Assembly: GCA_963768185.1 (NCBI GenBank) | Contig: CAVYGS010000005.1 | Span: forward strand, 868,001 to 932,000 | Source: Palsa-461 sp963768185 | GTDB lineage: Bacteria; Actinomycetota; Acidimicrobiia; Acidimicrobiales; RAAP-2 | Length of the DNA stretch: 64,000 nt | Reading direction: 5' to 3' | Shown here: one piece after another, positions 25,669-34,262 of the stretch | Layout: each line of letters starts with the position of its first letter | Numbering within the stretch: the first letter of the stretch is position 1 | The notes under the pieces: generated by a model | Told to the model about the DNA's origin: nothing | The model's database searches: none | What the model saw: only the letters and a program-made list of their open reading frames with translations | Translations under genes and position numbers: made by a program

Positions 25669-27111
25669 GTGGGCTGGCCGTCGAACTCGCGCCTCGCCGG
25701 CGCACTCCTCGTCGTCATCGTCGCGGCCATGCTCGTGCGACCCGTCGGGGCCGCAGCCGGCGCCAGCAACCCCCTGAACTCGGTCCCCGCCGTCCCGAAC
25801 TATCTCGACGTCTGCGCGCCGGCCGGGACGGACAGCTCTCCGGTCTGCCTCGGCCTCACCCTGGCGGCGATCGACGCGGCCCGGGCCCGAGAGGACCTGG
25901 CTCCGATGCAGCTCCCCGCCGACTTCGGGCAGCTGAGCATCCCCGAGCAGCTGTTCGTCGCCATCGACGCCGAGAGGGTCAGTCGGGGCCTCGCGCCGTT
26001 CGCGGGCTTGACGACCGACCTGGACGCGGGCGCCCGGTCAGCAGCGGTCCGCGCCGAGCTCCCGCCCAATCCGGGTCACGGCTACCGGCGCGTCGACCAG
26101 GAGTGGATCGGCGACGTCGACAACGGCCTCGACGCGGACTACCAGTGGATGTACGACGACGGACCCGGAAGCGGCCTGGCGCACTGCACGAGAACGGCGC
26201 GCTCGGGCTGCTGGGTTGACCGCGACATCCTCCTTGACAGCTTCGGGGGCTCGCACGCGATCGTGATGGGCGCCGGATACCTGTCGGTGACCCCGGCCAA
26301 CCAGGGCGGCTCCTCGCTCGCGACGACGATGGCGGTCGAAACGCGCACCGTCGGGTTCGACTACACGTGGGACGACGCTTTGGCGTCCCTGCGGACCGGG
26401 ACACTCGCCCCCTTGGCCAAGCTCCCGGCCGGTGAGTCCGACACCGGTGTCCCCGATCCGACCCACAACCTCGCGCCCCGTCCCAACTACTTCAACATCT
26501 GCAAGCCGAGCGGGATTGACAGCTCAGCCGCCTGTGTCGACGGGGTGCTCGAAGCGATCAACCATGCGCACGCCCTCGAGGGCGTTCGCCCGATGGTCCT
26601 GCCCACGGACTTCACGCGGTTGACCGTGCCCCAACAGATCTTCGTGGCCATCAACTTGGAAAGGGTCGACCGGGGGCTCTCCCCCTTCGTGGGCATGACC
26701 GCCGCCCTGGACTCGAACGCCCAGAAGGGCGCCGACGACGCCAACGATCCGCCCGATGCCGGCCCGAACTACCTTCTCGTTGACGACGAGTGGGCCGGCG
26801 GGTCGGCAAACGGCCTGGACGCGGACTACGGGTGGATGTACCAGGACGGCTTCGACAGCGGGAACCTCGACTGCCAGAAGCGGGGCGCCCCCGGGTGCTG
26901 GGGACATCGCCACGGGATCCTCGACGACTTCGGCTCGGGCAACGACCTCGTGATGGGGGCCGCCCTCGACCCGATCGGCGACACCAACCAGGGTGACGTC
27001 GGCGGCACCTCAATGGCAGCGACGCTCGCGGTCGCGGTGAGCGCCCGCCAGACTCTCGTCTTCACCTGGGCCAAGGTGCTGGCGGCAATGCCACCCAGCG
27101 CGTCCGGCTGA
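25669..27111 (+). CDS. Exported protein with two tandem CAP/SCP-like domains
   Basis: 480 aa with an N-terminal signal segment (LAGALLVVIVAAMLVRPVGA). Two repeats of about 200 residues follow, each starting PNYLDVC or PNYFNIC and containing LFVAIDAERVSRGLAPFAGL or IFVAINLERVDRGLSPFVGM, then DADYQWMYDDG or DADYGWMYQDG, as in SCP/CAP-like extracellular proteins. The second copy keeps GCWGHRHGIL; the first has GCWVDRDILL, losing the histidine pair. GTG start. Likely surface-exposed or secreted. Confidence 0.72.
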   Translation: MGWPSNSRLAGALLVVIVAAMLVRPVGAAAGASNPLNSVPAVPNYLDVCAPAGTDSSPVCLGLTLAAIDAARAREDLAPMQLPADFGQLSIPEQLFVAIDAERVSRGLAPFAGLTTDLDAGARSAAVRAELPPNPGHGYRRVDQEWIGDVDNGLDADYQWMYDDGPGSGLAHCTRTARSGCWVDRDILLDSFGGSHAIVMGAGYLSVTPANQGGSSLATTMAVETRTVGFDYTWDDALASLRTGTLAPLAKLPAGESDTGVPDPTHNLAPRPNYFNICKPSGIDSSAACVDGVLEAINHAHALEGVRPMVLPTDFTRLTVPQQIFVAINLERVDRGLSPFVGMTAALDSNAQKGADDANDPPDAGPNYLLVDDEWAGGSANGLDADYGWMYQDGFDSGNLDCQKRGAPGCWGHRHGILDDFGSGNDLVMGAALDPIGDTNQGDVGGTSMAATLAVAVSARQTLVFTWAKVLAAMPPSASG

Positions 27112-27136
27112 GGTCAGCGAGCCGCTCGAGCGTTTC

Positions 27137-28000
27137 TCAGGACTGGCCGTCCTGCTCGCGCAGGAACTGCTCGAGCTCGGCGGCCAACGCATCGCCCGAG
27201 GGGATGTCCTCGAGCGGCCCGACGGCGGTGTCGTTCTCGTTGCGGGCTTCGAGCTGCTGGACGTACCCAGCGATGTCGTCGTCCGCGGCGACCACTTCGC
27301 TCACCTCATGCTCGTAGGCGACCGAGGCGACCTCGAGCGGGCGGATGGCGACACGGGTCCCGAGGAGCTCGGTGACCCGCTCGACCAACGCGAGCGTCGC
27401 CTTGGGAGACGGCGTGCTCGGCACGTAGTGGGGCACCTGGGCCATGAGCGAGGCCGTCGGGATATCCACCTTGGCCAGCGCGCTGCCGAGTACGCCCACG
27501 ATCCCGGTCGGGCCCTCGTAGCGGGGCCGCGGCATGACGAAACGCTCGGCGAGCCGCGGGTCGGTCGTCGACCCACGCACCGGAACGGAACGGGTGTGCG
27601 GGACATCGGTCAGCATCGCTCCAAGCGTGAACACCGACTGCACGTCGAGCGTGGTGGCCACTTCGATCACGCATTGGCAGAAGGTGCGCCATTTGAGATG
27701 CGGCTCCGAGCCCACCAGGAGCACGAGGTCCTGACCGGGGGCCGACGCGGCGAGGAACCGGTTCTCGGGCCAGAGGATCTCACGGGCACCCTGGTCGTTC
27801 AGCCGGACGTGAGGCCGCGACGAGGTGAAGTCGTAGAACTCCTCGGCGTCGATGCTGGCGAAGGGCCAGGCGTTCCACTGCTCGGCCAGGTAGGTCGCGG
27901 CGCTCGAAGCGGCGCCACCGGCGTCGGTCCAGCCCTGGAAGGCGACCAGCATGACGGGCTGCTTGAGCGTGGGCCGCTTCCTCCACTGCAAGGCGTCCAT
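27137..28000 (-). CDS. PAC2-family protein
   Basis: 287-aa member of the PAC2 (proteasome assembly chaperone 2-like) family common in Actinobacteria. LKQPVMLVAFQGWTDAGGAA is the N-terminal signature; LVGSEPHLKWRTFC and GAMLTDVPHTRSVPVRGSTT follow, and a Glu/Asp-rich coiled C terminus ends in EQFLREQ. ATG 28000 starts at MDALQWRKRP; a longer start at 28042 is open. Actual function in bacteria is not established. It follows the DUF1272-like gene on the same strand with almost no gap. Confidence 0.85.
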   Translation of the reverse strand: MDALQWRKRPTLKQPVMLVAFQGWTDAGGAASSAATYLAEQWNAWPFASIDAEEFYDFTSSRPHVRLNDQGAREILWPENRFLAASAPGQDLVLLVGSEPHLKWRTFCQCVIEVATTLDVQSVFTLGAMLTDVPHTRSVPVRGSTTDPRLAERFVMPRPRYEGPTGIVGVLGSALAKVDIPTASLMAQVPHYVPSTPSPKATLALVERVTELLGTRVAIRPLEVASVAYEHEVSEVVAADDDIAGYVQQLEARNENDTAVGPLEDIPSGDALAAELEQFLREQDGQS

Positions 28001-28005
28001 CACAG

Positions 28006-28266
28006 TCACGGTAGCGGCTGGCACCCCACCGGCGGTCGCCATGTCGGCCCGGCCCCGACCGTCTCGTGCCGATCGGTCAGCTCACGGCGCCGGCGTGCGG
28101 GTCGACCCTCCACCAGCGTGCCCGCGCAGTTCTGGCAGATCCGCGCCATTCGGCCCCCGCACAGCGCGCAGAACGTGCACTCGTGGTGCAGCTCAGCTCG
28201 CCCCTCCCTCAGCGGCGTCGGCGCAGCCCAGGCCTCGCACGCCGGTCGCATCTCGAGCAGGGCCAA
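28006..28266 (-). CDS. DUF1272-like small zinc-ribbon protein
   Basis: About 86 aa from TTG 28266 (alternative CTG 28260, ATG 28251). LLEMRPACEAW, HHECTFCALCGG and ICQNCAGTLVEGRP match DUF1272. The family usually has another cysteine in CExC and one in ARICSFECTFC; both are changed here (CEAW, ELHHECTFC), so zinc binding may be altered. It ends 5 bp before the PAC2 gene start. Too degenerate at its start for certainty. Confidence 0.6.
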   Translation of the reverse strand: MALLEMRPACEAWAAPTPLREGRAELHHECTFCALCGGRMARICQNCAGTLVEGRPARRRRELTDRHETVGAGPTWRPPVGCQPLP

Positions 28267-28335
28267 TCTGCCATGACATCGACCAAGCTGGCTCGGGCTG
28301 GCCGCCGAGTCACATGCCTTCGATACGGTGCCGCA

Positions 28336-28842
28336 ATGGCACCTACCAGCAGAGAAGTCGAAGACCTTGTAGACACCCTGGACACCCATCGGACTCTCCT
28401 CCGACAGACGCTTCGGGGCATCACGGACGAACAGGCCCGTCAGCGCACGACCGTGAGCGAGCTCTGCCTAGCCGGGATCATCAAGCACGTCGCAGCGGTC
28501 GAGGAGAACTGGACGCAGTTCATCGTGGATGGAAGCGGCGTGCACGGATTCGATCAGGCGGCGATGGAGAGCCACGCCAACAGCTTCCTGCTCCTCGATG
28601 GCGAGACGCTGGAGAGCGTCTTGGCCCACTACGAGCGCGTCGGAAAGAAGACCGACGAGCTCATCGCCTCGCTCCCGAGCCTCGACGATGAGCGCCCGCT
28701 CCCCTCGGCGCCATGGTTCGAGCCGGGCGCCGCCTGGAGCCACCGCCGCACGGTGGTCCACATCGTGGCAGAGACCGCTCAACACGCCGGTCACGCCGAC
28801 ATCATTCGTGAGGCGCTCGACGGGGCGAAGACCATGGGATGA
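28336..28842 (+). CDS. DinB/DUF664-family protein
   Basis: 168-aa four-helix-bundle protein of the DinB/DUF664 type. LVDTLDTHRTLLRQTLRGIT begins helix 1; the metal histidines are in GIIKHVAAVEENW and VVHIVAETAQHAGHADIIRE. Actinobacterial relatives include mycothiol-dependent maleylpyruvate isomerase-like enzymes, so a thiol-transferase role is possible. ATG 28336 is chosen; longer frames run into Arg-rich non-homologous sequence. Confidence 0.85.
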   Translation: MAPTSREVEDLVDTLDTHRTLLRQTLRGITDEQARQRTTVSELCLAGIIKHVAAVEENWTQFIVDGSGVHGFDQAAMESHANSFLLLDGETLESVLAHYERVGKKTDELIASLPSLDDERPLPSAPWFEPGAAWSHRRTVVHIVAETAQHAGHADIIREALDGAKTMG

Positions 28843-28887
28843 GCTCCCAAGCCCCGTGACCAGGTGACCCGGACCTAGAGTTCCAGC

Positions 28888-29907
28888 GTGGCGAAGTCGG
28901 ACGCCGACGACGCGGTCATCGAAGCAGCGGGTCGAGAGGTCCGCATCAGCCACCCCGACAAGGTGCTCTTCTCCGAGCGTGGCGACACGAAGCTCGACCT
29001 CGTCCGCTACTACCAGGCCGTGGGGGAGCCGCTCCTGCGGGCCATGGGCGGGCGGCCGGTGCTGCTCCAACGGTTCCCGGACGGGGCGACCGGCTCGTCG
29101 TTCTTCCAAAAGCGCGTCCCCGATCAGCGGCCCGATTGGCTGGAGAGCGTCGAGGTGTCGACGCCGAACGGGACCACCTCCCAGGCCCTGGTCGCGCGCG
29201 ACCTCGCACACATCCTGTGGGCGGTGAACCTGGCGTGCCTCGGCTTCCATGTGTGGCCCTCGCTCGCGTCGGATCCCGAGCACGCCGACCAGCTGCGGAT
29301 CGACCTCGATCCCACCCCCGGAGTGACCTTCGCCATGGTGCAGGAGGCGGCCTCCGAGACCCGCCACCTGTTCGACGAGCTGGGCGTGATGGCTCTGCCG
29401 AAGACGACGGGCAACCGCGGCATCCACGTCTTCGCCGCGCTCGAGCCCCGCTGGACCTCCTACGACGTCCGATCCGCCGCCGTGGCCGTGGCTCGGGAGC
29501 TCGAACGCCGGCGACCCGACCTCATCACCGCGGCGTGGTGGAAAGAGGAACGTGGCACCCGGGTCTTCGTCGACTTCAACCAGAACGCGCCGCACAAGAC
29601 GATCTTCGGCGCGTGGTCCGTCCGGGCACGGGCCGGCGCGCAAGTGTCGACGCCCTTCGAGTGGGACGAGCTCGCCGCGATCGATCCCGACGACCTCACG
29701 ATCGCGACCGTGCCCGGCCGCGTCGCCGCATCTGGAGACCCCTGGCAGCAGACCTCTGCCGCCCCGCAATCTCTCGAGCCGGTGCTCGAGCTGCACCGGC
29801 GCGACCAAGCGGCGGGACTCCCGGACGCGCCCTGGCCTCCCGTCTACCCGAAGATGCCGGGCGAACCGCCGAGGGTCGCCCCGAGCCGAGCCAAGAAGCC
29901 GAAGTAG
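28888..29907 (+). CDS. ligD: LigD-type DNA polymerase/primase domain protein
   Basis: 339-aa stand-alone polymerase domain of the non-homologous end-joining LigD family (archaeo-eukaryotic primase fold). The metal-binding pair is D139 and D141 in RIDLDPTPG; SHPDKVLFSE, SSFFQKRVP and KTTGNRGIHVF are hallmark blocks. No ligase, nuclease or Ku gene lies nearby, so it is the split form common in Actinobacteria. GTG start (ggcgaag reading MAKSDADD). It converges on the MalY-like gene. Confidence 0.92.
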   Translation: MAKSDADDAVIEAAGREVRISHPDKVLFSERGDTKLDLVRYYQAVGEPLLRAMGGRPVLLQRFPDGATGSSFFQKRVPDQRPDWLESVEVSTPNGTTSQALVARDLAHILWAVNLACLGFHVWPSLASDPEHADQLRIDLDPTPGVTFAMVQEAASETRHLFDELGVMALPKTTGNRGIHVFAALEPRWTSYDVRSAAVAVARELERRRPDLITAAWWKEERGTRVFVDFNQNAPHKTIFGAWSVRARAGAQVSTPFEWDELAAIDPDDLTIATVPGRVAASGDPWQQTSAAPQSLEPVLELHRRDQAAGLPDAPWPPVYPKMPGEPPRVAPSRAKKPK

Positions 29908-29916
29908 CGAGAGCGC

Positions 29917-31125
29917 TCAGCGTGCGAAGCGCCGGGATCGCTGGTTGGTCGGGCCGAGTGCCGTCCCCGTGCCCGAGAGCGACTGCGCCATCCGATTGAC
30001 TGCCGCTTCGAGGATCTCGGTGCTCGTCGCAAAGTTCAACCGGATGAAACCGCCACCTTCGGGGCCGAAGTGTGGCCCAGACTCGAGCGCGACGCGCCCT
30101 TTCTCCAAGAACCGGTCGCGTGGCTCGTCGCCCGAACCGATGGCGCGGCAATCCAGCCACGCCAGATAGGTCGCCTCCGGGGGCGACCACTTGATCACCG
30201 GAAGGTGCTCATCAAGCAGCACACCCAGCTGTGCGCGTCGGCGGCCGAGCGTGGCGAGCAGTTGGTCGAGCCATGGCTCACCTTCGTCGAACGCAGTGAT
30301 CGCGGCGATGACGCCGAGGTGGCCAGTCCGCCATATCGCGTCCGGGGAGAACCGGCCGACCACCTCCGCCATCCGCGGGTGGGCGGTGACGACGACGGCG
30401 CACTGTAGCGCAGCCAGATTCCAGGCCTTGCTCGCAGACAAGACGCTGACCGCTACCTCGGGCGCCCCATCGAGGGTCAGGAACGGCGTGAACTCGAACC
30501 CGTCGTACACAAGCGTGGCATGGATCTCGTCGCTGATCACCGTCACCCCGTACTCGTGAGCGAGCCGCACCACCTCGGTCAGCTCCTCAGGGCGGTGCAC
30601 GCGACCGACGGGGTTGTGTGGATTGCACAGGAGGTACACGGAGGGCCGCTCGGCGAAGGCTGATTCCAGCGCCTCGAGATCGAGGTGCCAGCCGCTCACG
30701 TCGTGCGTGAGCGGCACGGCCCGCAGCGTGGCGCCGACATCGGCCACCCAGTCGAAGAACGGGTGGTAGACGGGCGTGTTGAACACAATGGTGTCCCCCG
30801 GCCGGGTCAGCACCCGGAACACTTGCACGACTCCAGCGGCAACATCGGTGACGCCAGTCACCTGGCTCGGATCGATCGCCCATCCCCAACGACGCAGCGC
30901 GAACCGTGCCAGTGACTCGGCCAGACCGATCCTGCCGTTGCCATACCCCGTGTCGGAGAGATCGATCGCCGCGTGCAGTGCGTCGGCGATGCATGGCGCG
31001 AGCGCGAAGTCCATCTCGGCGACCGTCAACGGAAGGACATCTTCCGGGTAGCTCCGCCACTTGGCACTTCGCCGGGTGCGCAACACGTCGAGCGGGTCGA
31101 CCGGGAGGTCCTCGAGCTCGCTCAC
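29917..31125 (-). CDS. MalY/PatB-family aminotransferase / cystathionine beta-lyase
   Basis: 402-aa fold-type I PLP enzyme. The Schiff-base lysine is K233 in LSASKAWNL; CNPHNPVGRV and SDEIHATLVY are the other cofactor-contacting motifs. MalY/PatB proteins act mainly as C-S beta-lyases and some also aminate. ATG 31125 is natural. The C-terminal 25 residues are Arg/Ser-rich and poorly conserved. It stands alone between a convergent gene and a divergent protease gene. Confidence 0.88.
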   Translation of the reverse strand: MSELEDLPVDPLDVLRTRRSAKWRSYPEDVLPLTVAEMDFALAPCIADALHAAIDLSDTGYGNGRIGLAESLARFALRRWGWAIDPSQVTGVTDVAAGVVQVFRVLTRPGDTIVFNTPVYHPFFDWVADVGATLRAVPLTHDVSGWHLDLEALESAFAERPSVYLLCNPHNPVGRVHRPEELTEVVRLAHEYGVTVISDEIHATLVYDGFEFTPFLTLDGAPEVAVSVLSASKAWNLAALQCAVVVTAHPRMAEVVGRFSPDAIWRTGHLGVIAAITAFDEGEPWLDQLLATLGRRRAQLGVLLDEHLPVIKWSPPEATYLAWLDCRAIGSGDEPRDRFLEKGRVALESGPHFGPEGGGFIRLNFATSTEILEAAVNRMAQSLSGTGTALGPTNQRSRRFAR

Positions 31126-31252
31126 CGGGGCAAGGTTCGCACAAGGGCGCGATGACTTGCGGCCCCGGCCCGGGGCAGGGAGACGGCGGCGTATGAACCC
31201 AAAGCCGGCGCAAGGTGTTGGCTAGCGTCGGCGGCCAGCACCGGGGAGGGAC

Positions 31253-32068
31253 CTGGCCACGATCCAAAATCTCACTGCAGGAGCGCTCGCCGTCGCGGTC
31301 GGCCTGTCCCTCGGCCTCGGCACCCAGGTCGGCGCAGCGACCCTTTCGGTTCCGACCTCTGAACCCCCAGACACTCCCACCGCGCACGCGTTCGGGGGCG
31401 AAAGCACGGTCGGCGCGCTCTTCCCGCCCGGGAGTTCCACCCACGTCTGCACTGCGAGCGTCGTGTCGAGCCCCGACCACGACCTCTTGCTGACCGCAGC
31501 CCACTGCATCTCGGGCACCGGACGCGGCGATGTCTTTGACCCGGGCTATCGCGCCGGTGTGGCGCCCCTCGGCTCGTGGACGGTGATCGACGCCTACGCG
31601 TCGAAGGGCTGGTTGGCACGCCAGTCCCCGGAGCAGGACTTCGTCTTCCTGGTCGTCGCACCCCGTCGCCGCAACGGCCGCGAGGAGGAGATCCAGACAG
31701 TGACGGGAGCCAACCGCATCGCGACCTCCCCCGCCTCCGGGGAGCGCATCACGGTGCCGGCGTATCCGGCCGGACAAGGCGGCAACCCGATCACCTGCAG
31801 CACCCGGACCTACGCGCTTGGTCCATACCCGGCCTTCAACTGCACGCCATATGAAGGGGGCACGAGCGGTGCACCCTGGTTGCATCGATCGCGCAGCGGG
31901 TGGACCGTGCTCGGGATCATCGGCGGCCTCAACCAGGGGGGCTGCTATCCCTGGACCTCGTACAGCCCGGTCTTCGGCAAGCCGCTCCGCCGAGCGATGG
32001 CCGCGGCCACCACGCGCGGTCCACCGAGCACCCTTCCGGCACCGGTTCCCCCGGACTGCCCAAGCTGA
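31253..32068 (+). CDS. Exported trypsin-like serine protease, non-canonical start
   Basis: Chymotrypsin-fold protease. Catalytic residues: His in LLTAAHCISG, Asp in EQDFVFLVV, Ser in EGGTSGAPW. Disulfide cysteines flank them. Homology extends upstream of the first GTG (31463) through a signal peptide (LTAGALAVAVGLSLGLGT) and a linker, but no ATG, GTG or TTG exists before the in-frame TAG near 31221. CTG 31253 or ATC 31262 after GGGGAGGG is the likely start, or the true start codon has mutated. Secreted. Confidence 0.75.
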   Translation: MATIQNLTAGALAVAVGLSLGLGTQVGAATLSVPTSEPPDTPTAHAFGGESTVGALFPPGSSTHVCTASVVSSPDHDLLLTAAHCISGTGRGDVFDPGYRAGVAPLGSWTVIDAYASKGWLARQSPEQDFVFLVVAPRRRNGREEEIQTVTGANRIATSPASGERITVPAYPAGQGGNPITCSTRTYALGPYPAFNCTPYEGGTSGAPWLHRSRSGWTVLGIIGGLNQGGCYPWTSYSPVFGKPLRRAMAAATTRGPPSTLPAPVPPDCPS

Positions 32069-32080
32069 CCTCGGGTTGGC

Positions 32081-32560
32081 CTACGCGCCGACAAGCTTGG
32101 CGCGGTCGAACTCGATCTCGCTCAGGACGATCCGGCTGTGGATGTCTCGGACCCCGAGGGCCCGGAGACGATCGATCACCTCCTCGAGGTCTGCGGTGTC
32201 GGTACACGCGAGGCGGATTTGGTAGTCGTACTCGCCCGTGGTGTGAGTGGCGGTGAGCACCTGGGGCACGGCGGCCAGGTGGCCCTCGAACTCGAGCCGG
32301 TCGACGTCGGGGTGCAGCTTGGTGTCCGACAAGGCGAGCAGGGTCCGGCCGAGCGCGGGGAGCGACAGTTCGGCCGCGTAGCCGCTGATGACCCCGGCCC
32401 GCTGGAGCCGTCGCACCCGGTCAGCGGCGCTGTTGGCGCTGAGATGGACGAGGCGACCGAGCTCTTGGAACGAGAGCCGACCGTGGCGCACGAGAGCCCC
32501 CAGGATCTGGCGGTCCACGTCGTCGATCCGGGTCGGAGTCACGGAGTTCTCAGTCACCAC
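32081..32560 (-). CDS. Lrp/AsnC-family transcriptional regulator
   Basis: 159 aa. N-terminal winged helix-turn-helix: IDDVDRQILGALVRHGRLSF, then ELGRLVHLSANSAADRVRRL; C-terminal RAM domain: TTGEYDYQIRLACTDTADLE. It senses small molecules, often amino acids. ATG 32560. Divergent from a membrane protein across 89 bp holding an inverted repeat (32619-32640), so that gene is the likely target. Confidence 0.9.
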   Translation of the reverse strand: MVTENSVTPTRIDDVDRQILGALVRHGRLSFQELGRLVHLSANSAADRVRRLQRAGVISGYAAELSLPALGRTLLALSDTKLHPDVDRLEFEGHLAAVPQVLTATHTTGEYDYQIRLACTDTADLEEVIDRLRALGVRDIHSRIVLSEIEFDRAKLVGA

Positions 32561-32618
32561 GCGATTTTACCTCGGAAAGTCTGGCCATCGGGCCGGTCTT
32601 GAGCATGATTCCGAGACA

Positions 32619-32640
32619 ATCGAGGACGATATACCTCGAT
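32619..32640. promoter_or_regulatory. Inverted repeat in Lrp / membrane-protein divergent gap
   Basis: ATCGAGG and CCTCGAT form perfect 7-bp arms around an 8-bp AT-rich spacer (ACGATATA). It ends 9 bp before the ATG of the membrane-protein gene. Candidate operator for the divergent Lrp/AsnC regulator. Confidence 0.55.
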
Positions 32641-32649
32641 ACTGGAACC

Positions 32650-33429
32650 ATGCTCCTCTTGGTCTGCCGAATTGCCGCGGCACCGCTGCTGATTCTGTGC
32701 GGCTCGTTGGCCCAGCGGCGCTACGGGCAGTCGATCGGAGGCCGTTTCGTCGGGCTGCCCCTCACGAGCCTGCCGCTGCTCGCGCTCATGACCGAAGCCG
32801 ACGGTCGTGTGTTCGCGGCCGCCGCGGCGACGGCCACGCTGGCCGGAGTCTTCGCCCAGTCGGCGTGGTGCTGGGTCTATGCGCAGGCGGCGGTTCGCCG
32901 TGTGCGCATCTGGACGTCGCTCGCCTTGGCGAGTGCAGTGTTCGCGGCGGGCGGCGTCGCCCTCTACGAACTGCGGCTCCCGCTGTTCTTGGGTGCCGCG
33001 CTCGGCGCCGCATCGATCCTGGCGGCCCTGGCGTGGTGGCCCCGAACCCTCGACGGGGCGGAACCGGCCGAGGGGACGCGCGCCGAGTTGGCGGCTCGGA
33101 TGGCCGCCGGCGGCGCGTTCAGCGTCGGCGTCACCGGCGCGTCACGCGCGCTCGGCCCGAGCGGTGCCGGACTGGTTGGCGCGTATCCCATCTTGACGGT
33201 GGTGCTCGCGGTGGCGACCCACCGGCGCGACGGCGCCCAGGCGGCCAGTGCCTTCTTGAAGGGGGTGATCCAGGGGTCCGGCTCGCTCGTCGCGGGCGTG
33301 GCGACCGTCGCCCTCACGGTCGGGCCCCTCGGTCCGCTCGTCGCATTCCCGCTGGCCATCGCTGCCTCGCTGGCGGCACAGCTCCTGCCGACGGGTTGGG
33401 TCGCCAGGCCGTCGCCTGCGACCGCGTGA
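32650..33429 (+). CDS. Multi-pass integral membrane protein
   Basis: 259 aa, roughly eight hydrophobic segments such as LLLVCRIAAAPLLILCGSLA, ALASAVFAAGGVALYELRLP and SGSLVAGVATVALTVGPLG. GGRFVGLPLTSLPLL in the first half and GPSGAGLVGAYPILTVVLAV in the second look like a duplicated motif, suggesting a transporter with two inverted or tandem halves. ATG 32650 is preferred over 32599. Divergent from an Lrp-type regulator. No family recognised with confidence. Confidence 0.7.
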   Translation: MLLLVCRIAAAPLLILCGSLAQRRYGQSIGGRFVGLPLTSLPLLALMTEADGRVFAAAAATATLAGVFAQSAWCWVYAQAAVRRVRIWTSLALASAVFAAGGVALYELRLPLFLGAALGAASILAALAWWPRTLDGAEPAEGTRAELAARMAAGGAFSVGVTGASRALGPSGAGLVGAYPILTVVLAVATHRRDGAQAASAFLKGVIQGSGSLVAGVATVALTVGPLGPLVAFPLAIAASLAAQLLPTGWVARPSPATA

Positions 33430-33431
33430 CG

Positions 33432-33656
33432 CTAGGGAATGCGGATGTCGTGGAGCGCCGCAGCGCGTTCGAGATCGTCCCGATCCGTGGTGGACAGATC
33501 TAACGGGAAGACGGTGGTCCAGTGATGCCCCACAGGGCAGCGCTGATAGCGGCGGTTCCCGAGACGCACCGCCTTCAGCGAGGCCGCCGGAACCCAGATC
33601 GTGGTGAACAGATGCCCCGCCTTGCACTGCACAGGGCGGTCGAATCGCTCGAACAT
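33432..33656 (-). CDS. Small cysteine/histidine-containing protein
   Basis: 74 aa starting MFERFDRPVQCKAGHLFTTI and containing RYQRCPVGHHWTTVFPLDL. The pair CKAGH and CPVGHH looks like a zinc-ribbon-like site; such mini-proteins are common in Actinobacteria and lack a known role. AGAAGGA precedes the ATG. It ends 2 bp from the convergent membrane-protein gene. Confidence 0.72.
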   Translation of the reverse strand: MFERFDRPVQCKAGHLFTTIWVPAASLKAVRLGNRRYQRCPVGHHWTTVFPLDLSTTDRDDLERAAALHDIRIP

Positions 33657-33946
33657 GGTCCTTCTTGTGGTCGGCCTGGACCGTCCAGTGTCCGGCGAAC
33701 CAGCCGGCCGAGACAGGATGCCAGACGAGTCACCAGGGTCTCCAGGCCTCGACACCCGGCGTTTCGGCGATCCAGCGAGACCCAGAAACTGCCCGAGATC
33801 GGCACCTTCTGGGCTGTCACAACCCACTGCTTCGATGGTCGCTACAGCGATCTGCAACGCAGGCGTCGACGCCACTCCCGGAAATATGCACGGGGGAGAA
33901 ATGTCGTATCTACGTCGTATCTACAACGAAAAACAGGTGAGTCTCA
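33657..33946. other. Non-coding gap, lower GC on the right
   Basis: 290 bp without a convincing gene; open frames here are Arg/Pro-rich shadows. The right third is AT-richer than the surroundings and holds a perfect 11-bp tandem repeat at 33903-33924, probably promoter DNA of the short gene that starts at 33947. Confidence 0.4.
33903..33924. repeat. 11-bp tandem direct repeat
   Basis: GTCGTATCTAC occurs twice without a gap, one helical turn apart, 23 bp before the start of the small gene at 33947. It could be a paired activator or repressor site. Confidence 0.6.
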
Positions 33947-34153
33947 ATGCATCCTTCTTTGACAGGCCAAATGGCCCACGAGCACCGACGAGACCTCCTC
34001 CGCGCCGCAGAGACGTGGCGTCGGCTGCCCCCACGGGCCGCACGCGCCCAGCGCCGAACGACGTCGGTTCGATGGCCCGGCCCCTCGCTTTTCGAGGGTT
34101 TGAGGCGGCGACTGAGCACTCCCCATCGGCTGGCCTCTGGCGGAGGTCGCTGA
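33947..34153 (+). CDS. Short actinobacterial-type hypothetical protein
   Basis: 68 aa beginning MHPSLTGQMAHEHRRDLLRA. This N-terminal pattern (MHP, then a helix with HRRDLLRAAE) recurs in short uncharacterised actinobacterial proteins; the rest is Arg-rich. AGGTGAG lies 5 nt before the ATG. A competing frame over the same DNA (from 33901, Arg/Pro-rich) lacks such similarity. Confidence 0.5.
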   Translation: MHPSLTGQMAHEHRRDLLRAAETWRRLPPRAARAQRRTTSVRWPGPSLFEGLRRRLSTPHRLASGGGR

Positions 34154-34262
34154 GCCCGATCGCGGTCGGCCGGTCGGCGACGGCCCCGACGCGCCTGGAC
34201 AAGTCCCGGCAACGTGGCAGAGGATGGCCAAGCAGCCCGCCCGAATGAAAGATGGTGTGCCA

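Noticed and set aside
33601..34248. Arg/Pro-rich frame overlapping the 68-aa gene
   Set aside because: Only the first 20 residues look protein-like; the 33947 frame has a better ribosome-binding site and family resemblance.
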